Of a stretch of DNA of 64,000 bases, positions 38,490 through 47,460 are shown piece after piece. The stretch is from Pandoraea norimbergensis (GTDB taxonomy: Bacteria > Pseudomonadota > Gammaproteobacteria > Burkholderiales > Burkholderiaceae). The translations under genes and the position numbers were made by a program. The notes below the pieces were generated by a model that made no database searches, was not told the origin of the DNA, and saw only the letters and a program-made list of their open reading frames with translations. Position 1 is the stretch's first letter. The number at the start of each line of letters is the position of its first letter. Location of the stretch: contig NZ_CP013480.3 of assembly GCF_001465545.3 (NCBI RefSeq), positions 6,076,001 through 6,140,000 on the forward strand, given 5' to 3'.

Positions 38490-39869
38490 CTATCGCCACA
38501 ACGTCCATGCAAATGCGGTGATAACGACCACGCAAATCAGATTGATGAAAAAGCCTGACTGCACCATCCGACGTTGTGGCACTTGCCCGGTGCCGAACAC
38601 GATGGCGTTGGGTGGTGTCGCCACCGGCAGCATAAAGGCACACGACGCACCGATACCGATCACCATCGTGAGCAACGCCTCTGGAAATCCTAAGGATACC
38701 GAAATAGTTGCAAAGATCGGCACCAGAATTGCGGCGCTTGCGGTGTTACTGGTGAGTTCGGTCAGAAACACAATGAACGCCGCAGTGATCAACAGGACCG
38801 CCAGTGTGTGGCTCATCGCAAAGACGCTTGAAACGCCCTCCGCCATCACCACACTCGCGCCGGAATTTCGCAGCACCACGCTCAACGTTAAACCGCCACC
38901 GAACAACAACAGCACGCCCCAATCGGTGTGCTCCTGAATCTGCTTCCAGCTCGCCACGCCAGTCATGCCGATCAAGACCGCCGCTGACAACGCAATGAGC
39001 GTATCCAGTTGCTTTACGCCACCGAGTAACTGGCTGATCTGCTGACTGAAGATCCAGCTGAGTACCGTGCCGGAAAAGATCGTCACAGCGACGACGCGTT
39101 GTGTGGTCCAGACCATGGGTTCCGTTGTCGTCTCGATCCGATGGTCTAGTCGCGGACGCAGCACGACGTAGATCGTCACCACCATCAGCGGCAACAACAC
39201 CGCCACCAGCGGCACACCAAATTTCGCCCACGTCAGAAAGTCGATACCCAGATGCGTGGCCACCATCGCATTGGGCACGCTGCCGACGATAGTGCCCAAG
39301 CCGCCGATGTTGGCGCTGTATGCGATACCGAGCAGCAGGAAGGTCACCGTGTTGCGGTCTTCACGCGTGTCGAGTTGCGCGAGGATGCCGAGTGCGAGCG
39401 GCAACATCATCGACGTCGTCGAGGTGTTGTTCACCCACATCGACATCGCAGCCGTCGCCCCGAACAACATCCACGCCGCGCGGCTCATGCGTCCGCCCGC
39501 CAGATGCAACAGACGGTTGGCGAGAAAGCGGTCGAGTCCCTGCACGCGCAGGGCCGTTGCCAGCGCGAAACCGCCGAAGAACAGAAACACGATGGGATGC
39601 GCAAACGACTGCAATGCCGCCGGTGTTTCCAGAATGCCCAGCAAAACCGCCAGCACAGGCACCATCAGCGCGGTCATGGTGAGATGCACCGCTTCTGAAA
39701 GCCACAGCACCGCGACGAACGCGGCCAATGCGAGACCTCGGTTGGTTTTGTCTTCGAACGGCAAGACAAGAATCATCGTCACCATCATCAGGGCACTGGC
39801 GGCCAGCACCCACATATCGCGTGTGGACACGGCCCAGGTGCGTGCCACCTTTCCAACAATATCGTTCAT
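38490..39869 (-). CDS. DASS/SLC13 family anion transporter
   Basis: A 459-residue membrane protein with about 12 helices. The substrate-site motif MWVNNTSTTSMMLPLALG in the first half and CAFMLPVATPPNAIVFG in the second half, which is the SLC13 signature, identify a dicarboxylate/sulfate type (DASS) transporter. An SNT motif occurs in TELTSNTASAAILVP. Likely substrates are C4-dicarboxylates, tricarboxylates or sulfate; sequence alone does not decide. It is convergent with the amidohydrolase. Confidence 0.88.
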   Translation of the reverse strand: MNDIVGKVARTWAVSTRDMWVLAASALMMVTMILVLPFEDKTNRGLALAAFVAVLWLSEAVHLTMTALMVPVLAVLLGILETPAALQSFAHPIVFLFFGGFALATALRVQGLDRFLANRLLHLAGGRMSRAAWMLFGATAAMSMWVNNTSTTSMMLPLALGILAQLDTREDRNTVTFLLLGIAYSANIGGLGTIVGSVPNAMVATHLGIDFLTWAKFGVPLVAVLLPLMVVTIYVVLRPRLDHRIETTTEPMVWTTQRVVAVTIFSGTVLSWIFSQQISQLLGGVKQLDTLIALSAAVLIGMTGVASWKQIQEHTDWGVLLLFGGGLTLSVVLRNSGASVVMAEGVSSVFAMSHTLAVLLITAAFIVFLTELTSNTASAAILVPIFATISVSLGFPEALLTMVIGIGASCAFMLPVATPPNAIVFGTGQVPQRRMVQSGFFINLICVVVITAFAWTLWR

Positions 39870-40247
39870 CTCCTGATACCTCGATCCCTATAGTCATTTT
39901 GGTTGGCGGCGCCCGGACCGCTTTGGGGGGGTGATCGAGGGCCACACGGCGAGCTCTCCAACCGCTTTACATCCAGCGAAGCAAAGCAGCAGTGACTCGC
40001 GCGCGTACGTTAGATGGCTATTTGCCGAAGTAACGCCAAGGGAAAAGGCCCAAACACGTTTTGGGCGGGGAATCAGGGTGGGAGCGCAGAGGGGACTGGC
40101 AATGTCCACTTGGCGAAACATGAACAGGGAAACCGAAAGCGCGTCGCTTCGAACGGCCGAAGAATTGGCCCCGCTACGTCAGATAGCGCAGGCACGTGAC
40201 GAAGCATTTCCTGATACCGAGAACGCCGTCAGAGGACGCTACTCAAC
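39870..40247. other. Intergenic region; possible short leader ORF
   Basis: No clear gene. A short plus-strand frame starting at 40,102 (MSTWRNMNRETESASLRTAE) has a better ribosome site (GAGGGG, 7 nt upstream) than the next gene and overlaps its start in another frame; it runs to 40,413. It may be a translated leader or chance. The base composition here is lower in GC than the flanking genes. Confidence 0.35.
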
Positions 40248-41381
40248 ATGTCATCCGAATTTTCATTCACCCCATGGAAACCCTGGAGTTCAGATGTGTA
40301 TTCACCGTTGGACGCGTCGCTGCTCGACGCCCAAGTCCATCCCCCCTCGGTCGCCGGAGGTCGATCGACCAATGCGCTCCATCGCGACATCGTCGCAAAG
40401 CTTGAGGGAATGAAAAACGTCGCATGGCAACTGGGCGAAAGCCGTTTCGAAGCAGTGCCGGCAGCGCAAATCGATGCGGCGATCGACGGTCTTGCCAAAG
40501 CGATGAGGAAGATCGATGAGACGGTATGGGACAAGACGAGCACGCCGGGACGTCATCTCAATCCGCTGCATTGCTTTCGTCGGTATGCGCGCAAACAGAG
40601 TGATGTACGCGACACGAAAGAATTATCAAAGTCTGCCCGCCATCTTCACGAGAGCCTGCAGCAGATCGACGGTGCTTTGAACGGTCTGTTGAATACCACG
40701 TCGACGTTGTGCGATGGCAAGGAAAGCGCGGACAACGTTGTGACGCAGGCCAATTTGATCAGTGACGTGCGAACGCATCTCGACGCCGCCCGCAGATGCC
40801 TGCCCTCGTCAAAGAATCGGTTCAACACAAAGGCCGTGGTGGTCGCATTGCTTGCGGCCGCGTCGATAGCCATCACGGTCTGCGCGTTTGTCGCATCCGG
40901 CGGGACCATCGCTGCCGCGCTCTTTGCAATCGGTATCGCAGTCACGTTAGCCAGTTCGATCAACACCATCCTCAACCAACGCTTTTACCAACGCGACACC
41001 GGCTGGAACGAGTTGTCCAAAGCCGTGGACAAGCTACACGATCTGACCATCACACAACTGGAGCAACGCATGAACACCGTAAATTCCTATCGCACGCTCA
41101 AAGGCATCGAACATCTCACACAAGAAACTGGAAACTTGCGCAATGACATCGGTCATGTCAGACGCGCAACGGATAGTATCGACAAACGAACGACAACGAT
41201 GGGGAATGACATCGCGGGGCTTCGTGCCGCATTTACCGGTCACAGTAGTGACCTCGCCGACATTCGAACCACGCTCAATGGGCAGAGCAACGACATCAGC
41301 AACCTTCGTTCCTCAATGGACGCGATGAATGCCACGATGGAGCGCATGCGAAAAGATTTTGAAGCTGCCCGCTTGACGTAA
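40248..41381 (+). CDS. Unrecognised two-helix membrane/coiled-coil protein
   Basis: A 377-residue protein that I do not recognise. Residues about 1-100 are soluble; about 195-242 form a hydrophobic hairpin of two helices (AVVVALLAAASIAITVCAFV and AAALFAIGIAVTLASSINTI), after which the C-terminal ~120 residues are predicted coiled coil with repeated NDI units (GNLRNDIGHV, GNDIAGLRAAF, SSDLADIRTTL, SNDISNLRSSM). No signal peptide is seen. This layout recalls type III secretion translocators or effectors and membrane-tethered coiled-coil proteins, but no secretion genes are nearby. The gene is lower in GC than its neighbours, suggesting acquisition. The ribosome site is weak. Confidence 0.55.
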   Translation: MSSEFSFTPWKPWSSDVYSPLDASLLDAQVHPPSVAGGRSTNALHRDIVAKLEGMKNVAWQLGESRFEAVPAAQIDAAIDGLAKAMRKIDETVWDKTSTPGRHLNPLHCFRRYARKQSDVRDTKELSKSARHLHESLQQIDGALNGLLNTTSTLCDGKESADNVVTQANLISDVRTHLDAARRCLPSSKNRFNTKAVVVALLAAASIAITVCAFVASGGTIAAALFAIGIAVTLASSINTILNQRFYQRDTGWNELSKAVDKLHDLTITQLEQRMNTVNSYRTLKGIEHLTQETGNLRNDIGHVRRATDSIDKRTTTMGNDIAGLRAAFTGHSSDLADIRTTLNGQSNDISNLRSSMDAMNATMERMRKDFEAARLT

Positions 41382-41396
41382 ATTTGATGGCATCAA

Positions 41397-41427
41397 GAAA
41401 AAGGGGCAGCCCTCGCGGACTGCCCCT
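41397..41427 (-). terminator. Terminator after trpS
   Basis: AGGGGCAG (41,402-41,409) pairs with CTGCCCCT (41,420-41,427). On the minus strand the stem is followed by TTTTTCTT. It lies about 60 bp after the trpS stop, and its other side is near the plus-strand gene end. Confidence 0.8.
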
Positions 41428-41487
41428 CTCGACATCTGCAGCGCGTGCTTCACATGAATATCGCGCTTGTGTCTTGCTCGTAAGACG

Positions 41488-42516
41488 TTACTTCTTCCAG
41501 CCCGGTGTGACGAATACCGAGCGCACGTCATCCAGCGTTTGCGACACAGTTTCGCGGGCCCGTTCGGTGCCGGCGCGCAGCATATCCCACACGTATTCCG
41601 GGTTCTTCGCGAACTCCTCGCGGCGCTCACGCATCGGACGCAGCATCTCTTGCAGACGCTCTTCCAGACGCGCCTTCACCTTCGAGTCGCCCAGACCGCC
41701 ACGCACGTAGTGGTCCTTCATCGCTTGCACGCCTTCCTTGTCTTCATCGAACGCATCGAGATACGCAAACGCGACGTTGCCTTCCAGATGGCCCGGGTCT
41801 TCCACGCGCAGGTGCAGCGGATCGGTGTAGCAGTTCTTCACGGCTTTGCGAATCTCGTCCGGCGACGACGAAATGTTGATCACATTGCCGAGCGACTTGC
41901 TCATCTTCGCCTTGCCGTCGATCCCCGGCAGACGGCCGATCGGCGGCACGAGGGCTTTCGTTTCAACCAGAATTTCGCGATCGGCCAGACGGTTCAGACG
42001 CCGCACGATTTCGTTCGTCTGCTCGATCATCGGCAGTTGGTCTTCGCCCACCGGCACCAGCGTTGCGCGGAATGCCGTGATGTCGGCGGCCTGGCTCACC
42101 GGATAGGTGAGGAAGCCGGCCGGAATATCGCGTTCGAAGTTACGCAGCCCGATTTCCTGCTTCACGGTCGGGTTGCGCTCGAGGCGCGCCACCGTGACGA
42201 GGTTCAGGTAATAGAAGGTGAGTTCGGTAAGCTCGGGCAGCCACGTCTGCACGCAGATGGTGGTCACGTCCGGGTCGATGCCGACGGCCAGATAATCGAG
42301 CGCCACTTCCGAGACATTGCGATGCACCTTGCCGCGATCATCCGTGTTGTCGGTGAGCGCCTGCGCGTCGGCCACGAGGACGAATTGCTTGTATTCGTGC
42401 TGATAAGCGACGCGGTTCTTCAGACTGCCGACGTAGTGACCCAGGTGCAGCGGGCCAGTCGGGCGGTCACCCGTGAGAATGACCTTGCGGTCCGCAGGCG
42501 ACTTCGAAACACTCAT
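41488..42516 (-). CDS. trpS: Tryptophanyl-tRNA synthetase TrpS
   Basis: Class I aminoacyl-tRNA synthetase that charges tRNA-Trp. The HIGH-type motif is HLGH at residues 24-27 and the KMSKS loop is KMSKS at 204-208, both intact; the 342-residue length is normal for the bacterial enzyme. I chose the ATG at 42,514-42,516 ([11 protein letters not shown]), preceded by GGAGAG; upstream in-frame extension is not conserved. It is a single gene with terminators before and after. Confidence 0.96.
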   Translation of the reverse strand: MSVSKSPADRKVILTGDRPTGPLHLGHYVGSLKNRVAYQHEYKQFVLVADAQALTDNTDDRGKVHRNVSEVALDYLAVGIDPDVTTICVQTWLPELTELTFYYLNLVTVARLERNPTVKQEIGLRNFERDIPAGFLTYPVSQAADITAFRATLVPVGEDQLPMIEQTNEIVRRLNRLADREILVETKALVPPIGRLPGIDGKAKMSKSLGNVINISSSPDEIRKAVKNCYTDPLHLRVEDPGHLEGNVAFAYLDAFDEDKEGVQAMKDHYVRGGLGDSKVKARLEERLQEMLRPMRERREEFAKNPEYVWDMLRAGTERARETVSQTLDDVRSVFVTPGWKK

Positions 42517-42750
42517 TTTTCTCTCCATAATCAACCGCTTACTCAACCGGTTACTTAGCACATTGGTGGGCTGACCACACCCGCCAAGCCGCGCCAAAAC
42601 CCTCCGTCGCATGCTCAGCGGGCATCGAGTCTACCCACTCGCGTAAACCGTAACTCCCGAATGGTAGCGCGTTGGCCGGATGCCGGTATGGAAACGGCGT
42701 TGTGGGGTGGCAATTCAGATCGCGCTGGAGGACCGCTTTGCGCGGCCCAA

Positions 42751-42787
42751 TAAAAATGCCGTTCAGTCTTGCCACTGAACGGCATTT
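42751..42787 (-). terminator. Terminator after the indolepyruvate oxidoreductase gene
   Basis: AAATGCCGTTCAGT (42,754-42,767) pairs with ACTGAACGGCATTT (42,774-42,787) around CTTGCC, followed on the minus strand by TTTATT. It is 44 bp past the stop codon at 42,831. Confidence 0.85.
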
Positions 42788-42830
42788 GCCAGCTTATCAC
42801 CTGCGGATTGCAACGTCGGATGTCGCCCGC

Positions 42831-45800
42831 TTAGCGCGCCGTCACCACCGGAATGCCCTTGAGGGACTTGCCGCTGCTGCGCGCGTGGGCCAGTGCCTCG
42901 GTCACCGCGTCACCGGTGGCCGGTGTCACGTCGAGACGACCGGCAATGGTCGCCTCGACACGTTTCGCCATCACCAGATTCGCCAGCTTCACATGGCCGT
43001 AGCCGCGAATCTTTGCCGGGACTTCCGCCAATGCCGCCACATCCGCCAGCGTCTCGGCATTCAGACCTGCCAGCGCCTGACCGATGGTCGCACGGTAGTC
43101 CGCAATCAACTGACGCTCCATGCGGCGCTCCAGCGTGTAGCCGAACACATCGAGGGCACCGCCACGCAGGCCGCGCAGCTTCGCCATGCCGCGCAACACG
43201 GGCCACAACCACGGGCCGATCGTGACCTTCTTCGGGGCACCACCGTCCTTGCCGCGCGCGATGAGCGGCGGGGCCATGTGGAACTCCAGACGGAAGTCGC
43301 GCCCCGGCTTGCCGTCGAACGTCTCGCCCAGCGCATCGGTGAACGACGTCTCGGCATACAGACGCGCCACTTCATACTCGTCCTTGTACGCCATCAGACG
43401 CGAAAGCTGCTGCGCCACGGCGCGCGACACACGGCCCGGTGCACCCGCCACGCGCGTTTCCGCATCGGCGACCTGCTTCACAAAGCTCGCAAACTGCGCC
43501 GCATACGCCGCGCTCTGATACTTCGTCAGCAAATCGACGCGGTGTGCGACGAGTTCGTCGAACGACATGTCCGCCGCCACCGGCGCATGCACCGGCTGAT
43601 TCACGGCCTTGGCCGTCGTTTGCGTCAGTGCCGTCGGATCACCCGCTGCGAGGCGGCCAATGGCCAGCGCCAACTGGTTCATCGGCACGGCAACGTTGTT
43701 CAGTTCGATCGCACGTTGCAGCGCGTCCAGCGACACCGGCACGAGACCCAGTTGCCACGCAAAGCCGAGCATGATGATGTTCGCGCCCATCGTGTCGCCG
43801 AGGAAGCGCTGCGCCAACGCCTGCGCGTCGCACGCGTCGAGCTTCTCGTTGCCGGCCGCATGACGCATCTTCGCGAGCAACGCGTCGGCATGCAGGTTGG
43901 CATCGGGGTTCTGCACGAACGTCGCGTTCGGAATGGCATGCGTGTTGACCACCACACGCGTGCGGTCGCGGCGCACGGTTTGCAGCGCATCGGCGCTCGC
44001 CCCCACGACCATGTCGCAGGCCAGCAGCACGTCGGCCTGCTGCGTGTCGATACGCACCTGATTGAGTGCCTGCGGCGTATTAGCAAAGCGCACGAACGAC
44101 AGCACAGCGCCACCCTTCTGCGCAAAACCCATGAAGTCGAGCACCGAAGCGCTCTTGCCTTCGAGGTGCGCCGCCATCGTGATGAGCGCGCCAATCGTAA
44201 CCACGCCCGTGCCACCCACACCCGTGACCATGATGTCGAACGGTGCATCGCCAGCAAGTGCAGCCGGCTGCGGCAGCGCGTTCAGACGCCCTTCAAACGC
44301 CGCCTGATCGAACGCCGCAGCGAGCGCCTTCTTCAGCGCCGCACCCTTGACCGAGACGAAGCTCGGGCAGAAGCCGTTCACGCACGAAAAGTCCTTGTTG
44401 CACGACGATTGATCGATGCGGCGCTTGCGGCCCATCGCCGTTTCCACCGGCTCGACCGACAGGCAGTTCGAGGCCACGCCGCAATCGCCGCAGCCTTCGC
44501 AAACGGCTTCGTTGATGAATAGACGGCGATCCGGATTCGGGAATTCGTTTTTCTTCCGACGACGGCGTTTTTCCGCCGCGCAAGTCTGGTCGTAGATGAG
44601 CACGGTCGCGCCCGCAATCTCGCGCAGCTCGCGCTGCACGGCGTCGAGTTCGCTGCGGTGATGGAACGTCGTGCCCTTCGGAAACTGACCTTCGTGTCCG
44701 ACGTATTTCTCGGGCTCGTCGCTCACCACCACCAGCTTGGCGATCCCTTCGGCCTCGACCTGACGCGCAATCTGCGGCACCGAAATCGAACCGTCGACGG
44801 GTTGCCCGCCGGTCATCGCCACGGCGTCGTTGTAGAGAATCTTGTAGGTGATGTTCGCCTTCGAGGCGACCGCCTGACGAATGGCAAGCAGGCCCGAGTG
44901 GAAGTACGTGCCGTCGCCCAGATTCTGGAAAACGTGCGGACGTTTGGTGAAGTTCGAATGCGCGGCCCAGTCGACACCTTCGCCACCCATCTGAATCAGG
45001 CCCGTGGTGTCGCGGTCCATCCACGACGCCATGAAGTGGCAACCGATACCCGCCTGCGCAATGGAGCCGTCAGGCACCTTGGTCGACGTGTTGTGCGGGC
45101 AGCCCGAGCAGAAATACGGCACGCGGCGCACGCCATCGGCTTCGTTCGAGAGGATGTCGTGCGCCACGAGATCGACCACGCGCTCGCGACGATCGAGCGA
45201 CGGGCGATGCTTCGCGATCCATTCGGCAAATACCGGCAATACGCGCGACGGACGCAGTTCGCCGAGTGCGGACAGCAGCGCGCGGCCCTCGGTGTCGGTC
45301 TTGCCAAGCACGATGGGGCGCGAGCCGGTCGTGCGGTTGTACAGGTATTGCTTGATCTGCTGCTCGACCACCGGGCCCTTCTCTTCGATGACGAGAATTT
45401 CCGTGAGGCCGGCCACAAAGCTGTCGAGACGCGACATCTCCAGCGGGAACGACTGCCCTACCTTGTAGATGCGCACACCGGCGGCGGCGAGGTCTTCGAT
45501 GGTGATGTCCAGACGGCGCAGCGTCTCCATCAAGTCGAGGTGCGCCTTGCCGCAGGTGACGATACCGATGTCGGCGTCCGGCGTGGGGGCAATCCACTTG
45601 TCGATGCTATTCACGCGAGCGAACGCGCGCACGGCGTCGAGCTTGGCAGCCAGACGCGTCTCGAGCGCGAGGCTCGGCAGGTCGGGCCAGCGGTTGTGTA
45701 GACCGCCTTCAGGCGTCACGTAATCGAGCGGTTCGGCCCAGTCGGTGCGGATCTTGTCGAGGTCGACGGTGCCGCGCGACTCCACGGTTTCCGAAATCGC

Positions 45801-46448
45801 CTTGAGGCCCGCCCACGCACCGGAGAAGCGCGACAGTGCATAGCCGTAGAGACCGAATTCGACGAGCTCACCGATGTCGGCGGGGTTTAGTACGGGCATG
45901 CTCCACGACATCATCGTGAAGTCACTCTGGTGCGGCATCGACGACGACACGCAGCCGTGATCGTCCCCCGCCACCACGAGTACACCACCGTGGCGCGACG
46001 CACCGTAGGCATTGCCGTGCTTGAGCGCATCGCCCGCGCGATCGACTCCCGGGCCTTTGCCGTACCACATGCCAAACACACCTTCGACGGTGCGCTCCGG
46101 GTCGTCTTCCACGCGTTGCGTGCCCATGACGGCCGTGCCGCCGAGCTCTTCGTTGATCGCCGGCAGAAACTTGACCTTGGCCGCGTCGAGCAGCTTCTTG
46201 GCCTTCCACAGTTGCTGATCCACGCCGCCGAGCGGCGAGCCGCGATAACCGCTGATGAAGCCCGCCGTGTTCAGGCCGCGCGCGGCGTCCAACTGGTGTT
46301 GCATCAGCAAAATGCGCACGAGCGCTTGCGTGCCGGTCAGGAAAATCTGACCACGGCGTGCGGTGAGCGCGTCGGAGAGCTGATAGTCGGGATGGGCCAG
46401 CGGGTTGGCCGTGGGCGTCGCAAGCGCGGCGCGCATGGGGGCATTCAT
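42831..46448 (-). CDS. Indolepyruvate ferredoxin oxidoreductase, fused type
   Basis: A 1205-residue enzyme combining the TPP-dependent alpha and gamma parts of the 2-oxoacid ferredoxin oxidoreductase family in one chain, as in many betaproteobacteria. It oxidatively decarboxylates aryl pyruvates from aromatic amino-acid breakdown to aryl-acyl-CoA. A dicluster-type iron-sulfur region is centred on CEGCGDCGVASNC and CNKDFSCVNGFC at about residues 648-690. The N-terminal part starts MNAPMRAALATP and includes ISGYRGSPLGGVDQQ. It is divergent from an Lrp/AsnC regulator, the usual partner. Confidence 0.92.
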   Translation of the reverse strand: MNAPMRAALATPTANPLAHPDYQLSDALTARRGQIFLTGTQALVRILLMQHQLDAARGLNTAGFISGYRGSPLGGVDQQLWKAKKLLDAAKVKFLPAINEELGGTAVMGTQRVEDDPERTVEGVFGMWYGKGPGVDRAGDALKHGNAYGASRHGGVLVVAGDDHGCVSSSMPHQSDFTMMSWSMPVLNPADIGELVEFGLYGYALSRFSGAWAGLKAISETVESRGTVDLDKIRTDWAEPLDYVTPEGGLHNRWPDLPSLALETRLAAKLDAVRAFARVNSIDKWIAPTPDADIGIVTCGKAHLDLMETLRRLDITIEDLAAAGVRIYKVGQSFPLEMSRLDSFVAGLTEILVIEEKGPVVEQQIKQYLYNRTTGSRPIVLGKTDTEGRALLSALGELRPSRVLPVFAEWIAKHRPSLDRRERVVDLVAHDILSNEADGVRRVPYFCSGCPHNTSTKVPDGSIAQAGIGCHFMASWMDRDTTGLIQMGGEGVDWAAHSNFTKRPHVFQNLGDGTYFHSGLLAIRQAVASKANITYKILYNDAVAMTGGQPVDGSISVPQIARQVEAEGIAKLVVVSDEPEKYVGHEGQFPKGTTFHHRSELDAVQRELREIAGATVLIYDQTCAAEKRRRRKKNEFPNPDRRLFINEAVCEGCGDCGVASNCLSVEPVETAMGRKRRIDQSSCNKDFSCVNGFCPSFVSVKGAALKKALAAAFDQAAFEGRLNALPQPAALAGDAPFDIMVTGVGGTGVVTIGALITMAAHLEGKSASVLDFMGFAQKGGAVLSFVRFANTPQALNQVRIDTQQADVLLACDMVVGASADALQTVRRDRTRVVVNTHAIPNATFVQNPDANLHADALLAKMRHAAGNEKLDACDAQALAQRFLGDTMGANIIMLGFAWQLGLVPVSLDALQRAIELNNVAVPMNQLALAIGRLAAGDPTALTQTTAKAVNQPVHAPVAADMSFDELVAHRVDLLTKYQSAAYAAQFASFVKQVADAETRVAGAPGRVSRAVAQQLSRLMAYKDEYEVARLYAETSFTDALGETFDGKPGRDFRLEFHMAPPLIARGKDGGAPKKVTIGPWLWPVLRGMAKLRGLRGGALDVFGYTLERRMERQLIADYRATIGQALAGLNAETLADVAALAEVPAKIRGYGHVKLANLVMAKRVEATIAGRLDVTPATGDAVTEALAHARSSGKSLKGIPVVTAR

Positions 46449-46659
46449 CGTGTATCTCCTGATCCCCGTGCGGCCCGTTCCAGCATCTTGCGATCAGAGA
46501 AATGATCAATGCGGGCCGTGCTTCGGGGGCGTGTCGTTATGTTCGTTGTCGCGCCCGGCCCAGCAGGACAGGCGAGCGTCCGTATGGAAGCAGTGTATGG
46601 GGAGGCAGGAGAAAGATTTTTACTATTTCACTCGGTTTGGCGCAGAATAAGAAACGTTC

Positions 46660-46669
46660 ATTTCGAAAT
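46660..46669. promoter_or_regulatory. Palindrome ATTTCGAAAT upstream of lrp
   Basis: A perfect 10-bp palindrome 16 bp upstream of the lrp start codon, in the intergenic region shared with the indolepyruvate oxidoreductase gene. It is a candidate Lrp-family binding site. Confidence 0.5.
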
Positions 46670-46672
46670 AGG

Positions 46673-46688
46673 CCATTTTGCAAAATGG
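46673..46688. promoter_or_regulatory. Palindrome CCATTTTGCAAAATGG over the lrp start codon
   Basis: A perfect 16-bp palindrome that includes the ATG (46,685-46,687) of the lrp-family gene. A regulator bound here would block both transcription and translation start, suggesting autoregulation. Together with the 10-bp palindrome 4 bp away it makes a two-part operator. Confidence 0.6.
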
Positions 46689-47146
46689 AATTACTCGACA
46701 ACTTTGCGCGGCAGATCCTGCGCCTCTTGCAGATCGATTCGCGCCGTTCGGCGCAGGAACTCTCGGAAAACGTCGGGCTGTCGGCGACCCCGTGCTGGCG
46801 GCGCATCAAGGAGATGGAGCAGAACGGTGTGATCCAACGCTACACGGTGCTGCTCGATCGCGAGAAGCTCGGGCTGCACGTGTGCGCGCTGGCGCATGTG
46901 CAACTCACGCGCCACACGGAAGGCGGCACGGAACAGTTCGAGCGCGAGATCCGCACCTGCCCTGAGGTGACGGAGTGCTACAGCACCACCGGCGAGGCCG
47001 ACTACATCCTGAAAATCGTAGCGCCCGACATCAAGGCGTACGACGCCTTCCTGCACGAGCACATCTTCCGCCTGCCCGCCGTCGCCCACGTCAAAACCAG
47101 CGTGGTGCTGCGCGAAATCAAGTTCGATACCAGCCTGCCGGTCTGA
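46685..47146 (+). CDS. Lrp/AsnC family transcriptional regulator
   Basis: A 153-residue regulator starting MELLDNFARQILRLLQIDSRRSAQELSENVGLSATPCWRRIKEME, the usual Lrp/AsnC helix-turn-helix, with a C-terminal ligand-binding (RAM) domain including CPEVTECYSTTGEADYILKIVA. I chose this start for family length; the frame is open 61 codons further but is not conserved. The upstream context has no good Shine-Dalgarno; the start is buried in a palindrome. It is divergent from the indolepyruvate oxidoreductase gene, and probably senses amino acids to control aromatic amino-acid use. Confidence 0.92.
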   Translation: MELLDNFARQILRLLQIDSRRSAQELSENVGLSATPCWRRIKEMEQNGVIQRYTVLLDREKLGLHVCALAHVQLTRHTEGGTEQFEREIRTCPEVTECYSTTGEADYILKIVAPDIKAYDAFLHEHIFRLPAVAHVKTSVVLREIKFDTSLPV

Positions 47147-47246
47147 CGCCAAGCACGATCACAAGGCGGGGTTCCCAGACGCCGCCGTGCCTTGCCGCTC
47201 CTTCCCGCTCCTTCCCGCCCATTGACACCGTCGAGGAAATTCCCCC

Positions 47247-47275
47247 TTGACGCCGGTTTCATTTATCGTTAAAAA
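47247..47275 (+). promoter_or_regulatory. Candidate sigma70 promoter of the heme uptake operon
   Basis: TTGACG (47,247-47,252) and TAAAAA (47,270-47,275) are spaced by 17 nt. The Fur box starts at the -10 element. Confidence 0.65.
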
Positions 47276-47292
47276 TGCGAATGATTCTTATT
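47274..47292 (+). promoter_or_regulatory. Fur box
   Basis: AATGCGAATGATTCTTATT closely follows the Fur-box pattern (AATGCGAATGATTATCATT in many Gram-negatives) with the palindromic GAATGATTC-type core. It overlaps the -10 region of the heme operon promoter, so iron-bound Fur would repress the operon. Confidence 0.8.
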
Positions 47293-47460
47293 TAAGTTCG
47301 TTGTCCCGAGGCCGAAAAACATGCGGCCGGGTGGCACGAGATTTCGCCAGCCGCGCCTGCCAGCGTGTTTCGCCCGGTCGTTTTCGACATCGGGGGAACA
47401 CGACGATTGCCACGAGCGCTTGCCAGCCAGCAACGGGGTTTTTTGCACTGGGAGCCAGCA

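Noticed and set aside
47365..47460. Earlier GTG start of the TonB receptor
   Set aside because: No ribosome site, and it only lengthens an already long basic n-region.
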